This document shows positions 6,147 through 12,661 of a stretch of DNA of 15,452 nucleotides, piece after piece. Both the position numbers and the translations under genes were made by a program. The stretch's first letter is position 1. Each line of letters opens with the position of its first letter. Source of the stretch: Hydrogenimonas sp. (GTDB lineage: Bacteria > Campylobacterota > Campylobacteria > Campylobacterales > Hydrogenimonadaceae); the NCBI GenBank assembly GCA_015494675.1, contig WGAW01000207.1:1-15452 (forward strand). Direction: 5' to 3'. The notes under the pieces were generated by a model. It worked only from the letters and a program-made list of their open reading frames with translations, did not search any database and was not told the origin of the DNA.

Positions 6147-6910
6147 GCTGGTACAGCCTGCTGCAGCCCGACCACATATACACCTTCCTTCTCCTTTTCG
6201 TCCGGCTTTCGACACTTTTCGTCTTTCTCCCGTTTTATAGCCATATGTCCATTTCGCCGCAGATAAAGGCCGCTTTCGCCTTCTATCTGACTCTCGTTCT
6301 ATATCCGGCGGTGCCGGTCGCTCCGGAGCCGGAAGAGTACGCTACGCTCTTTGCGGCTATACTTTCGGAAGTGCTGATGGGGCTTATCGCGGGGGTTATA
6401 CTAAATATAGTCTTCGGTATTCTTTCGTATGCCGGGGAACAGATAGCCTTCGTGATGGGCTTCTCTCTTGCAAGCGTCATCGATCCGCAGAGTCAGATAC
6501 AGTCGCCTCTCGTGAGCCAGTTTCTGCTTCTGCTGGCGATGGTGATACTTCTGGCCTTCAACGGTCACCATATCATTCTGATCTGGATGGTTGATGCCGT
6601 CAAGGCCGCTCCGCTCGGGGGCTTCGTACTTAGCCATGAGATATTCGATTACGTGATCGATGCTATGGCACACCTTTTTGTTACGGGATTTACGCTCGCT
6701 TTTCCGATAATCGCCCTCTCACTTCTTTCCGACATCATATTCGGCATGCTGATGAAGACGATGCCGCAGTTCAACCTCCTTGTCGTAGGTTTCCCGATAA
6801 AGATCGCACTTTCGATGGCTGTCTGGATCGCCGTTTTGGGCTCTATGATGCTGATCTTCAAAAACGAGTTTCTTGCGGCGATGAGAGTACTGATGCAGTG
6901 GCTTCAGTAG
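6143..6910 (+). CDS. fliR: Flagellar biosynthesis protein FliR (type III export gate)
   Basis: FliR is an inner-membrane part of the flagellar type III export gate, assembled with FliP and FliQ. The 255-residue protein is strongly hydrophobic with about six membrane segments: roughly 12-32, 40-58, 68-95, 120-140, 170-195 and 205-240. Family blocks are GEQIAFVMGFSLASVIDPQS around residue 100 and PQFNLLVVGFPIKI near 210. The GTG start at 6143 overlaps the TGA of the ATPase gene (GTGA), and no other start is better placed, so translation is probably coupled to it. The 3' end overlaps the convergent nuclease gene by 7 bp. Its position in the S2/EF-Ts unit may tie export-gate supply to growth. Confidence 0.95.
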   Translation: MSWYSLLQPDHIYTFLLLFVRLSTLFVFLPFYSHMSISPQIKAAFAFYLTLVLYPAVPVAPEPEEYATLFAAILSEVLMGLIAGVILNIVFGILSYAGEQIAFVMGFSLASVIDPQSQIQSPLVSQFLLLLAMVILLAFNGHHIILIWMVDAVKAAPLGGFVLSHEIFDYVIDAMAHLFVTGFTLAFPIIALSLLSDIIFGMLMKTMPQFNLLVVGFPIKIALSMAVWIAVLGSMMLIFKNEFLAAMRVLMQWLQ

Positions 6911-7443
6911 GGGAGCGCTTTCGAGAGCATTCTTTCAAATGCGCGTTCTATTTTCGCCGCTTTAGCGTAGTCGCGGACAGATACGACGATCTCGCGGTTT
7001 ATGCCGAATGCCGAGTATGTCCAGTTCGCGGAGCCTAAAATGAGATAGCTGTTGTCTATGACCATCAGCTTCATATGCATCAGCCCTTTTCTGTCGCCCT
7101 TTCTGCTCTTTTTGCCTTCTAGCAGGTATGTATCTATGTTTCTGAACTTGGATAGATAGCCTATCTGGCTTCTTCTATTTCCAAGATTGGCTTCGCGGTC
7201 GAATATGATTCTCACTTTAACGCCGCGGCGCGCCGCGTTGGCCAGCCTTTTGGCGATGGCTTTATGGGTGAAGCTGTAGATGGCGGCATCGATTCCGTGT
7301 TTTGCCGTATCTATGCGGTGCAGCATCTCTTTAAGCGCAGGTTTGGCCTCTTCGGGCAGTGTGTAGATTTTGAGTTTCGTATCGGCGCCGATAAGCGAGA
7401 CGGCAAGCAGGAAAAGCAGAACCAAAGCTCTATGCGGACGCAT
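6904..7443 (-). CDS. Exported phospholipase D-family nuclease (Nuc-like)
   Basis: This 179-residue protein has a signal peptide (MRPHRA, then a hydrophobic LVLLFLLAVSLIG core, cleavage probably near GA-D at 20-21). The mature part has a single HKD motif: HMKLMVID (HxKx4D) followed by LILGSANWT. One HKD motif per chain is typical of Nuc-like endonucleases that work as dimers, so a periplasmic DNase or a phosphodiesterase is likely. AAIYSFTHKAIAKRL and GVKVRIIFDREAN are family-typical. A Shine-Dalgarno-like AGGGGAG precedes the ATG. The gene is alone on the minus strand within a plus-strand block that is otherwise continuous in Campylobacter jejuni as I recall it, so it is a local insertion. 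Biological role (DNA uptake, nutrient use, defence) is unknown. Confidence 0.9.
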   Translation of the reverse strand: MRPHRALVLLFLLAVSLIGADTKLKIYTLPEEAKPALKEMLHRIDTAKHGIDAAIYSFTHKAIAKRLANAARRGVKVRIIFDREANLGNRRSQIGYLSKFRNIDTYLLEGKKSRKGDRKGLMHMKLMVIDNSYLILGSANWTYSAFGINREIVVSVRDYAKAAKIERAFERMLSKALPY

Positions 7444-7476
7444 AAAACTCCCCTAAAGCAAAAATAAATGATCTTG

Positions 7477-7482
7477 ATTATA
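7477..7482 (-). promoter_or_regulatory. Putative -10 box of the nuclease gene
   Basis: The minus strand reads TATAAT here, a perfect -10 hexamer about 33 bp before the nuclease ATG. It overlaps by two bases a plus-strand TACAAT/TAAAAT (7481-7491) that could serve the acidic-protein gene, so the two promoters may interfere. Confidence 0.5.
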
Positions 7483-7496
7483 CAATAAAATATTCA

Positions 7497-7519
7497 GCCG
7501 GTCGGCTCAGGATACCGGC
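7497..7519 (+). promoter_or_regulatory. Hairpin in the leader of the acidic-protein gene
   Basis: GCCGGT (7497-7502) and ACCGGC (7514-7519) are perfectly inverted around 11 nt. It would lie early in the transcript if transcription starts from the TAAAAT at 7486-7491. It could also act as a boundary between the divergent units. Function unknown. Confidence 0.35.
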
Positions 7520-7550
7520 CGCGACATCCACAACATAAAAAGGCTCAAGT

Positions 7551-8981
7551 ATGCGCATGCTCCTGATAAACCAGAATCCTGTAGTTTCGAAGCTATCCGG
7601 ATTGAGTGCCCAGAAGTCCGGATTTGAGGTTGTCGAGACACCGTTTCTAGAAGAGATGGAAGAGGGGCCTTACGAGGTTGTTTTTATCGACGATGCGAAG
7701 CTGGAAGAGGTCGATATCGATGATCTCAAGAGCAGAAGCGGAGCGAAGAGGGTAGCTCTTATATATTCAGATGAAGAGAGCAGGCCGGAAGGGTTCGACT
7801 ACTACCTGAAAAAGCCGTTTCTTCCAACCGAAATGGTCGATCTGCTTTCGGAGATAAAGGACGATATGCTGCTTCCTGAAATCGAGGAGGAGGGACCGGA
7901 AGAGGTGCTGTCGTCGGAGGAGGCCGCGGAGTCTTCGGAGGAGGAGCGGCCGGCGGAGCTTTCCGAAGAGGAGCAGGTAAAGGAGGAGACGCCGGAGCCG
8001 TCGGCGGATGAAGAGGCGCTCGAGAGGGCGGAAGGCGAAGAGCTTTTGAGCGAAGCGGGCGAAGAGGATTTCGATGCGTTGCTCGAACAGCTCGAAGAGT
8101 CGGAAGCCGAGGGTGCGGAAGAGGAGCAAAAGGCTCCGGAAGAGGAGGTGCCCGAAGCCGTTGAGCCTGCAGAGAGCGAAGCTGCAAAAGAGCGGCTGTC
8201 TGAGACGGTCGAAGAGATCGACTTCGAGAGCTTGATCGAAGATATCGAAGAGCCGCAGCCTCGGGAGACCCCTGCGGATTCTGCGGAAGAGGAGGATATA
8301 GAATCTCTTCTGGAAGGGATAGAGATTCCGGAGACGGAGGATCTCGAGGCCCTATCCGAAGAGACGGAGATGGCGGAGCTCGAAGAGTTGGAAGGGCTCG
8401 AGGAACTGGAAGGGCTCGAAGCGTTGGAGGAGCTCGAGGAAGCGGAAGGCGGGGTTCTCGACGAGGAGCAGGTAAATGCGGTAAAAGAGCTGCTCGAGGA
8501 GACTGCAGAGGCCGAGGAAGAGGAGAGAGAAACGGCAACCGAAACGGAAGAGGAGAGCGAAGCGGGTGAAGAGCTCTTGGCAGAAGAGGTCGAAGAGGAG
8601 GAGACTCCTGCTGCCGGGATCGTAGATGTCGAAGGGGAAGAGGCGGTTTCGCAGGGCGAAATAGAGGAGCCGGCTTCATTGAGCGAGGAGGAGCCTCCGG
8701 AGGAGGCGTTTTTGCAAGAAGAGATAGATACGCGGGAGCCTGCCGTATTGAGCGAAGAGAGGGACGAACTGGATCTTATAAGCGAAGAGGAGCTTGCGGC
8801 GGTGCTGGGAGAAGGAGTCTGCGCCGCCGAAGAGAAGAGAGTGACATCCAAGGGTGAAGCCTCCTCTGCGGAGGGGGGAGAGCTCCTGGCCAGGCTTGCC
8901 GGAATCGACCCCGAGTCTTTGAGAAAACTGCTCGCCGGAGCGGAGGTGACTATAAAGATCACCTTCCCGAAAGAGGTATAG
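7551..8981 (+). CDS. Highly acidic Glu-rich protein with degenerate receiver-like N-terminus
   Basis: This 476-residue protein has three parts. Residues 1-103 follow the pattern of a CheY-like receiver: strand MLLINQNP, strand YEVVFIDD with a possible acceptor Asp47, strand VALIYS with Ser73, and LKKPF with Lys88-Pro89. The acidic pair expected after the first strand is replaced by Asn7-Gln8, so Mg binding and phosphorylation are doubtful. Residues about 104-440 are a low-complexity, Glu-dominated region, probably disordered, with recurring motifs such as EEDFDALLEQLEE. Residues 444-476 form a hydrophobic C-terminal block (LLARLAGIDPESLRKLL, then VTIKITF) that looks structured. Orthologues by position are the Campylobacter 'highly acidic protein' and the H. 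pylori 'poly E-rich protein' beside gmk. I cannot assign a function. gmk follows after 3 bp. Confidence 0.85.
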   Translation: MRMLLINQNPVVSKLSGLSAQKSGFEVVETPFLEEMEEGPYEVVFIDDAKLEEVDIDDLKSRSGAKRVALIYSDEESRPEGFDYYLKKPFLPTEMVDLLSEIKDDMLLPEIEEEGPEEVLSSEEAAESSEEERPAELSEEEQVKEETPEPSADEEALERAEGEELLSEAGEEDFDALLEQLEESEAEGAEEEQKAPEEEVPEAVEPAESEAAKERLSETVEEIDFESLIEDIEEPQPRETPADSAEEEDIESLLEGIEIPETEDLEALSEETEMAELEELEGLEELEGLEALEELEEAEGGVLDEEQVNAVKELLEETAEAEEEERETATETEEESEAGEELLAEEVEEEETPAAGIVDVEGEEAVSQGEIEEPASLSEEEPPEEAFLQEEIDTREPAVLSEERDELDLISEEELAAVLGEGVCAAEEKRVTSKGEASSAEGGELLARLAGIDPESLRKLLAGAEVTIKITFPKEV

Positions 8982-8984
8982 AAG

Positions 8985-9602
8985 GTGCGCGAGTTTGGAG
9001 CCATACTTATCGTCTCCGGCCCGAGCGGTGCGGGGAAGAGTTCGCTGATCAGGGCGGCGAAAGAGCAGATCGGCGACTTCTACTTCTCCATATCTACCAC
9101 AACCCGAAAGCCGAGAGAGGGTGAAAGGGACGGCGTAGACTACTTCTTTACCGATCAGGAGAGTTTCGAAGCCGATATAAAGGCCGGTGAGTTTCTGGAG
9201 TATGCGCAGGTGCACGGAAACTACTACGGAACCTCGCTGAAACCGGTGCGCAAGGCCCTGGAGGAGGGCAAGCTTGTCATCTTCGATATCGACGTGCAGG
9301 GTCATGCGATCGCGAGGGAGAGGATGGGCGATCTCATAACGTCGGTATTTGTGACCACCCCCACGCTTGCGGAGCTCGAACATAGACTAAGAAGCAGGGG
9401 CACCGACGGAGACGATATAATAAAAAAGCGCATACAAAACGCCCTCGTGGAGATCGAGTATATCAGCGCATACGACTTTCTGATCGTCAACGACGACTTC
9501 GAAAGAGCTCTCGATTCGTTCATAGCGGTGGCGAAAGCGGCCAGACTCAAAAAGGGGCGAAAGCAGGCCCTCGATTTCATAAACCACTGGCGCGGATCGT
9601 AA
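8985..9602 (+). CDS. gmk: Guanylate kinase
   Basis: Guanylate kinase makes GDP from GMP with ATP, an essential step in GTP and dGTP supply. The 205-residue protein has the P-loop GPSGAGKSS (residues 12-20), the GMP-binding STTTRKPREGERDGVDYFF segment, the HGNYYGTS block, and the lid/Walker-B region VIFDIDVQGH. Length is normal. The GTG start lies 3 bp after the acidic-protein stop, with a GA-rich ribosome site inside the upstream gene; no ATG is nearby. The product feeds GTP to, among others, the GGDEF enzyme type seen earlier in the window, though no direct link is implied. Confidence 0.96.
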   Translation: MREFGAILIVSGPSGAGKSSLIRAAKEQIGDFYFSISTTTRKPREGERDGVDYFFTDQESFEADIKAGEFLEYAQVHGNYYGTSLKPVRKALEEGKLVIFDIDVQGHAIARERMGDLITSVFVTTPTLAELEHRLRSRGTDGDDIIKKRIQNALVEIEYISAYDFLIVNDDFERALDSFIAVAKAARLKKGRKQALDFINHWRGS

Positions 9603-9617
9603 ACCGGCCGCCCTTGC

Positions 9618-9632
9618 GAGTATAGGATACTC
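9618..9632 (+). terminator. Short hairpin after gmk, weak terminator candidate
   Basis: GAGTAT and ATACTC pair around AGG, 15 bp after the gmk stop. No T run follows, so termination would be partial at best. Confidence 0.25.
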
Positions 9633-9659
9633 ATAAGGCATGCAACAGCCAACGAGGGA

Positions 9660-9665
9660 TATAAT
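9660..9665 (+). promoter_or_regulatory. Putative -10 box upstream of tatA
   Basis: TATAAT, a perfect sigma70 -10 hexamer, lies 25 bp before the tatA ribosome site, giving a leader of roughly 15-20 nt. It suggests tatA-argS has its own promoter in addition to read-through from gmk. No -35 consensus is seen. Confidence 0.5.
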
Positions 9666-9689
9666 ATCAAAAATTTGTAAGGAGACAGC

Positions 9690-9935
9690 ATGGGAATGCC
9701 ATCAATGCCGGAACTACTCATTATTCTGGCGATAGTCGTATTGCTTTTCGGGGCGAAAAAGATACCGGAGCTCGCAAAAGGTATGGGAAGCGGGATCCGT
9801 AACTTCAAAAAAGCGATGAAAGAGGATGAAGAGGAGGAGAAGATCGCTTCCGCCGAGACGAAGAGCGAGAAGAGGGTAGAGCAGAAGGGCGAAAAAGCCG
9901 AGGGCGCCAAGTCTGAAGAGAAAAAAGAGGCATAA
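9690..9935 (+). CDS. tatA: Sec-independent translocase subunit TatA
   Basis: TatA oligomers form the pore-like element of the twin-arginine pathway that exports folded, often cofactor-bearing proteins. The 81-residue protein has one N-terminal membrane helix ([14 protein letters not shown]), the conserved FG hinge at [14 protein letters not shown], an amphipathic helix ([11 protein letters not shown]) and a charged Glu/Lys-rich tail from residue 44. The AAGGAG at 9679-9684, five nt ahead, supports the ATG. TatA and TatB are hard to separate by sequence; length and the lone copy favour TatA. tatC is not in the window. The association with gmk and argS is the usual one in this phylum. Confidence 0.94.
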   Translation: MGMPSMPELLIILAIVVLLFGAKKIPELAKGMGSGIRNFKKAMKEDEEEEKIASAETKSEKRVEQKGEKAEGAKSEEKKEA

Positions 9936-9943
9936 GGTTTCTT

Positions 9944-11530
9944 TTGAGACATAGAGTTTATTCGATTCTTCAAAAACACATAGAGCATCCGGTCGTTCTT
10001 GAAAAGCCGAAAGACAGAAGTTTCGGGCACTATGCGACTCCGATAGCCTTCTCTTTGGCTAAAGCGCTTCGCCGCAACCCTATGCAGATTGCCGAAGAGA
10101 TAGCGCAGAAGCTCCGTGAAGAGGAGATGTTCGAAAAGGCGGATGCCCTCAAGGGGTATGTAAATATAAAACTGAGCCGTAGCTTTCTGAACGACTATGC
10201 GGTATGGGCCCTTAAAAACGAAGATGAGTTCGCAAAGGGCGATTTCAGCGAGAGCATACTGCTTGAGTTTGTGAGCGCCAACCCCACGGGCCCTCTCCAT
10301 ATAGGTCATGCGCGAGGCGCCGTATGGGGAGATGTCCTGGCACGCATAGGCAGGCGCCTCGGGTACAGGATCGAGCGCGAGTACTACGTAAACGATGCGG
10401 GCAACCAGATCTACCTGCTGGGGCTGTCGGTATACCTTGCGGCCAGGGAGTCGGTGCTCAAACTTGAAGTCGAGTGGCCCGAGGAGTACTACAGGGGCGA
10501 ATATATCGCCGATCTTGCCGTAAAAGCGGTAGAGGCTCTCGGAGCGGAGAAGTTCATGGACGAAGCTTCTATTCCCGAGATATCCGAGTGGGCCAAAGAT
10601 AGAATGCTCGAACTGATAAACGAGAATCTGCATGAGGTCGGCATATATTTCGACCACTACGTGAGCGAAAAGGCGCTTTATGAAAAGTGGGACGAAGTGT
10701 TCACCCGTCTTGCCGAGGCCGGGGCCGTTTACGAAAAAGAGGGGAAGTGGTGGCTCAGATCGACCGAACACGGCGACGAGAAGGACAGAGTGGTGGTTCG
10801 TGAAGACGGACGCCCCACATACCTGGCCGGCGATATCGTCTACCACTACCTCAAGTTCGAGCGCGGATACGACCGCTACATAAACATATGGGGCGCGGAC
10901 CACCACGGCTATATCGCCCGCGTAAAGGCTGCGATCGCCTTTTTCGGCCACGATCCGCAGAAACTGGAGATAATACTCTCCCAGATGGTCTCCCTGCTCA
11001 AAGGGGGGGAGCCCTACAAGATGTCGAAGCGTGCCGGAAACTTCATATTGATGCACGACATAGTCGAAGAGATAGGTGCCGATGCCCTCAGATTCATATT
11101 TTTGACAAAAAAGAGCGATACCCATCTCGAGTTCGATGTGGAAGATCTGAAAAGAGAGGACAACTCCAACCCTGTCTACTACATAAACTATGCCCACGCA
11201 CGTGTATTTTCCCTCTTCGAAAAGGCCGGAAAGAGTCAGGAGTCGGTGTTTGACGCCTCCATGGAGGCTCTCGGTGAAGATGCCTACGATATGCTCTTTA
11301 CCGCACTGCTGCTTCCGGAGGTGCTGGAGGATGCTTTCGAGAGCAGGCAGTTGCAGAAGGTGACGGAATATCTGAAACACTTGGCGGGGATGTACCACAA
11401 GTTCTACTACGACAACAGGGTTATCGGCACTCCTGACGAGGAAGCTCTGCTGAAGCTTTCGGCGATGGTCGCGCTTTCGCTGAGGGTGGGGCTTAAGATG
11501 CTTGGAATCGAAGCCGCAAAGAGAATGTAG
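9944..11530 (+). CDS. argS: Arginyl-tRNA synthetase
   Basis: ArgRS charges tRNA-Arg with arginine; it is a class I enzyme. The 528-residue protein has the N-terminal Add1-type tRNA-binding domain (residues 1-100), the SANPTGPLHIGHARGA segment with HIGH at 119-122, YYVNDAGNQIYLLG, the INIWGADHHGY block, the KMSK loop in KMSKRAGNF, and a C-terminal anticodon-binding domain with NPVYYINYAHAR. The start is a TTG at 9944, 8 bp after tatA, with AAGG as a modest ribosome site; the residues from there match the family N-terminus, and the next Met is about 47 codons in and would cut the domain. Isoleucine ATA codons are frequent. Confidence 0.95.
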   Translation: MRHRVYSILQKHIEHPVVLEKPKDRSFGHYATPIAFSLAKALRRNPMQIAEEIAQKLREEEMFEKADALKGYVNIKLSRSFLNDYAVWALKNEDEFAKGDFSESILLEFVSANPTGPLHIGHARGAVWGDVLARIGRRLGYRIEREYYVNDAGNQIYLLGLSVYLAARESVLKLEVEWPEEYYRGEYIADLAVKAVEALGAEKFMDEASIPEISEWAKDRMLELINENLHEVGIYFDHYVSEKALYEKWDEVFTRLAEAGAVYEKEGKWWLRSTEHGDEKDRVVVREDGRPTYLAGDIVYHYLKFERGYDRYINIWGADHHGYIARVKAAIAFFGHDPQKLEIILSQMVSLLKGGEPYKMSKRAGNFILMHDIVEEIGADALRFIFLTKKSDTHLEFDVEDLKREDNSNPVYYINYAHARVFSLFEKAGKSQESVFDASMEALGEDAYDMLFTALLLPEVLEDAFESRQLQKVTEYLKHLAGMYHKFYYDNRVIGTPDEEALLKLSAMVALSLRVGLKMLGIEAAKRM

Positions 11531-11540
11531 GGTTTCCGCC

Positions 11541-11576
11541 CTCCGGCTTCGAGTGTCGAAACGGAGTGCGATTTTG
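11541..11576 (+). terminator. Putative terminator hairpin after argS
   Basis: CTCCG (11541-11545) pairs with CGGAG (11562-11566), and inside it TTCGA pairs with TCGAA around GTG. ATTTTG follows a few bases later. The T run is short, so this is a modest candidate lying 10 bp after the argS stop. Confidence 0.4.
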
Positions 11577-11631
11577 TAAAGGGTGTGCCTCTATTCACGA
11601 TTGGAACACGGTTTGCTTATATCATGTGCAA

Positions 11632-11678
11632 GAGTTCCGGGCAATAGCTTGCAGACTGTTCCGGTCAGCCCGGAACTC
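11632..11678. repeat. 11-bp inverted repeat with a competing inner hairpin
   Basis: GAGTTCCGGGC (11632-11642) and GCCCGGAACTC (11668-11678) are perfectly inverted around 25 nt. Inside the loop GTTCCGG (11658-11664) is a second copy of the left arm and can pair with CCGGAAC (11670-11676) around a 5-nt loop. The two stems exclude each other. The element lies between the convergent argS and rsfS genes, in 166 bp with no gene, and lacks a T run on either strand. Confidence 0.6.
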
Positions 11679-11696
11679 AATGATCGCTTTTACCGT

Positions 11697-12041
11697 TTAG
11701 TGTGCAGACTCTCTTTTATCAAGCGACTCCAGAAACTCTTCGAGGTTGTATTTTGCGCGGTATGAGGGCACCATCAGGTGAATCATAATATCGCCGAGGT
11801 CCACTATGGTCCACTGCTCACCCTCCTCGACCGCCGCGAACTTCTCTCCGGCCGGCTTCAGCAGCTCTTTTAGGTAGCCAAGCAGAGCCAGAGTATGTTT
11901 GTCTCCGAGTGTCGTCGCGATTATGACGTATCTTGTCAGATACTCTTTGTCGCTGAGGTCGAATACCTGTATATCTTCCGCTTTTTTCTGATCGAGAATC
12001 TCTATGATTCTGTCGATTCTCTGTTGTGTTTCCGGATTCAA
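11697..12041 (-). CDS. rsfS: Ribosomal silencing factor RsfS
   Basis: RsfS binds L14 (uL14) on the 50S subunit and blocks subunit joining, lowering translation under starvation. The 114-residue protein shows the family blocks KKAEDIQVFDLS, TRYVIIATTLGDKHTLAL and EGEQWTIVDLGDIMIHLMVPSYRAKYNLEEF. Its length is normal. The TTG start at 12041 overlaps the nadD stop as TTGA, with an AGGAG in the end of nadD about 6 nt ahead, so it is translated by coupling with nadD. The nadD-rsfS pair is widespread in bacteria. Confidence 0.93.
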   Translation of the reverse strand: MNPETQQRIDRIIEILDQKKAEDIQVFDLSDKEYLTRYVIIATTLGDKHTLALLGYLKELLKPAGEKFAAVEEGEQWTIVDLGDIMIHLMVPSYRAKYNLEEFLESLDKRESAH

Positions 12042-12598
12042 TTACTCTCCTCTATTTTCTCTGTTTCGTTGTAGTATCGGACAACTTCGTCCCTTATGGC
12101 TTCAGGGATCCACCCCGGGTCGATCTTTTCACGAAGCGCGGTGGAGCTTATGGGCATATCTATATCGAGACGTATGAACCTCTTCGGCACGGGAGTATCC
12201 GAGCGTGTCGCGACCACCCATTCGACCATTCTGTCCAGTTCGCCGAAGCGGTGCCATCTATGCAGCGATTCGAGGTTGTCCGCACCGATTATGAGGTAAA
12301 TTGTATCAAAAAACCGTTTGAAATGTGTTACGGTATCGTAAGTGTAGGATTTTCCGCCCCTTTTGATCTCGTAATCACTCACCTCGATCCTGGGGTCGAA
12401 AGCGGTGATCTTTTTCAACCACTTCAGACGAAGCTCCGCAGGGGCCGAATGGCCCTTTTTGAACGGGCTTATATAGGCCGGAACGACGACCAGCTTCTCT
12501 ATGTCAAGTGTTTCCAGCGCTTTTTTCATTATCGCCACGTGCCCCAGGTGAGGCGGGTCGAAGCTGCCGCCGAATATTGCGATTTTTCTCTTTTTCAT
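12038..12598 (-). CDS. nadD: Nicotinate-nucleotide adenylyltransferase
   Basis: NadD adenylates nicotinate mononucleotide to deamido-NAD, the shared step of de novo and nicotinate-salvage NAD synthesis. The 186-residue protein begins with the nucleotidyltransferase motif IAIFGGSFDPPHLGHVAI (GGSFDPPHxGH) and ends the catalytic domain with the ISSTALR motif; VVVPAYISPFK and YLIIGADNLESLHRW are family-typical. The ATG at 12598 has no Shine-Dalgarno sequence, and a perfect TATAAT ends 9 bp before it, so the transcript may be nearly leaderless. It lies divergently from gap, 63 bp away, so supply of NAD and of an NAD-using dehydrogenase share one intergenic region. Confidence 0.95.
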   Translation of the reverse strand: MKKRKIAIFGGSFDPPHLGHVAIMKKALETLDIEKLVVVPAYISPFKKGHSAPAELRLKWLKKITAFDPRIEVSDYEIKRGGKSYTYDTVTHFKRFFDTIYLIIGADNLESLHRWHRFGELDRMVEWVVATRSDTPVPKRFIRLDIDMPISSTALREKIDPGWIPEAIRDEVVRYYNETEKIEESN

Positions 12599-12607
12599 TT
12601 AATAATT

Positions 12608-12613
12608 ATTATA
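12608..12613 (-). promoter_or_regulatory. Putative -10 box of nadD-rsfS
   Basis: The minus strand reads TATAAT, with CTTGAT 16 nt upstream as a fair -35 match. A start about 7 nt downstream would fall near 12601, only a few bases before the nadD ATG. Confidence 0.55.
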
Positions 12614-12625
12614 CACTTAATTCGA

Positions 12626-12631
12626 TAAAAT
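12626..12631 (+). promoter_or_regulatory. Putative -10 box of gap-pgk-tpiA
   Basis: TAAAAT lies about 31 bp before the gap start. It overlaps the nadD -35 region on the other strand, so the divergent promoters are nested. Confidence 0.45.
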
Positions 12632-12661
12632 CAAGCCGATATTTTTCACAAGGGAAAGAAG

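Noticed and set aside
7802..9004. A 400-codon Ser-rich minus-strand frame opposite the acidic protein
   Set aside because: It is the mirror of Glu and Ala codons (GAG, GAA, GCG) read in reverse, giving Ser-rich nonsense.
9302..11398. A 698-codon open frame on the minus strand opposite gmk, tatA and argS
   Set aside because: It runs antisense through three well-identified genes, has no recognisable domain, and its length follows from the codon bias of the plus-strand genes.
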